Positions 5,871 to 6,068 of a DNA stretch of 6,068 nucleotides are shown here, in pieces. Below the pieces are notes generated by a model, which worked only from the letters and a program-made list of their open reading frames with translations, did no database searches and was not told the DNA's origin. Where the stretch lies: positions 1 to 6,068 of the forward strand of contig CAZOHB010000162.1 in the NCBI GenBank assembly GCA_964579345.1. The letters are read 5' to 3'. The first letter of the stretch is position 1; the number at the start of each line of letters is the position of its first letter. This stretch comes from RGIG5612 sp964579345. Lineage in GTDB: Bacteria; Bacillota; Clostridia; Lachnospirales; Lachnospiraceae. A program made the translations under genes and the position numbers.

Positions 5871-6068
5871 ATGGACGAGCATATCTTTGACAAAATTGAA
5901 GAAGTCGATCTGAAGCAGACGATGGAAAATTCGTACATCGATTATGCGATGAGCGTAATTGCTTCCCGTGCGCTGCCGGATGTCCGCGACGGACTGAAGC
6001 CGGTACAGCGGCGTGTGCTGTATTCGATGATCGAACTCGGCAACACGCCGGATAAACCGCACAGAAAG
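5871..6068 (+). CDS. gyrA: DNA gyrase subunit A, 3'-truncated by the window edge
   Basis: GyrA is the breakage-reunion subunit of gyrase; its catalytic tyrosine attacks DNA and it wraps DNA with its C-terminal domain. Only the first 66 residues are present, ending exactly on a codon boundary. They contain the strongly conserved N-terminal block IDYAMSVIASRALPDVRDGL (23-42) followed by KPVQRRVLYSMIEL (43-56). The position that is His45 in E. coli (KPVHRR) is Gln, as is common in Gram-positive enzymes and ParC. The sequence stops at PHRK, just before the region matching the E. coli quinolone-resistance segment, so neither that region nor the active-site tyrosine can be judged. The start is supported by AAAAGGGG just upstream (ending at 5864, 6 nt before the ATG). 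The 12-nt gap after gyrB indicates co-transcription and balanced synthesis of the two subunits. ParC cannot be excluded from this fragment alone, but the context argues for GyrA. Confidence 0.93.
   Translation, partial: MDEHIFDKIEEVDLKQTMENSYIDYAMSVIASRALPDVRDGLKPVQRRVLYSMIELGNTPDKPHRK

Noticed and set aside
4905..6062. Long open frame of 385 codons on the minus strand opposite gyrB and gyrA
   Set aside because: It lies fully antisense to two clearly conserved genes, shows no known domain, and its composition is what the codon bias of the opposite strand produces.

Overview
The window is a chromosomal replication-origin neighbourhood from a Firmicutes bacterium. All genes lie on the + strand in the order dnaA, dnaN, S4-domain gene, recF, gyrB, gyrA, the classic layout of Bacilli and Clostridia. 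The protein sequences suggest Clostridia, possibly Lachnospiraceae-like: examples are the DnaA C-terminus around RDHTTIIYGYEKI, the GyrB C-terminus ending in ETNAKYATNIDI, and the short GyrB without the proteobacterial insertion. The family-level placement is my judgement from sequence style, not a search result. Base composition looks moderate in GC and even across the genes, with no sign of recent transfer.

Layout. Bases 1-1241 hold dnaA without its N-terminus, since the reading frame runs off the left edge. Bases 1242-1501 are the only sizeable non-coding stretch (260 nt). It carries several DnaA-box-like 9-mers, a 14-nt AT-only palindrome and a short perfect hairpin, and is best read as the dnaA-dnaN part of oriC plus the dnaN leader. 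From 1502 the genes are tightly packed. dnaN (1502-2602) is followed after 2 nt by a 69-residue S4 RNA-binding protein (2605-2814), which overlaps recF (2805-3899) by 10 nt. gyrB (3912-5858) and the first 66 codons of gyrA (5871-6068) follow, each after a 12-nt gap. The right edge cuts gyrA just where the quinolone-resistance region would begin.

How the genes work together. DnaA binds and opens the origin. DnaN is the sliding clamp that keeps the polymerase on DNA. RecF loads recombinase at gaps left by stalled forks. GyrB and GyrA form DNA gyrase, which removes positive supercoils ahead of the fork. The S4 protein is an RNA-binding protein of YaaA/RlbA type, linked in Bacillus to ribosome assembly. 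Spacing from dnaN to gyrA suggests one co-transcribed, partly translationally coupled operon, downstream of an origin segment that DnaA itself can bind.

I found no new biological system here. The points most worth checking are the origin architecture in 1242-1501, the S4 gene that lacks a Shine-Dalgarno site, and the absence of remB between recF and gyrB.
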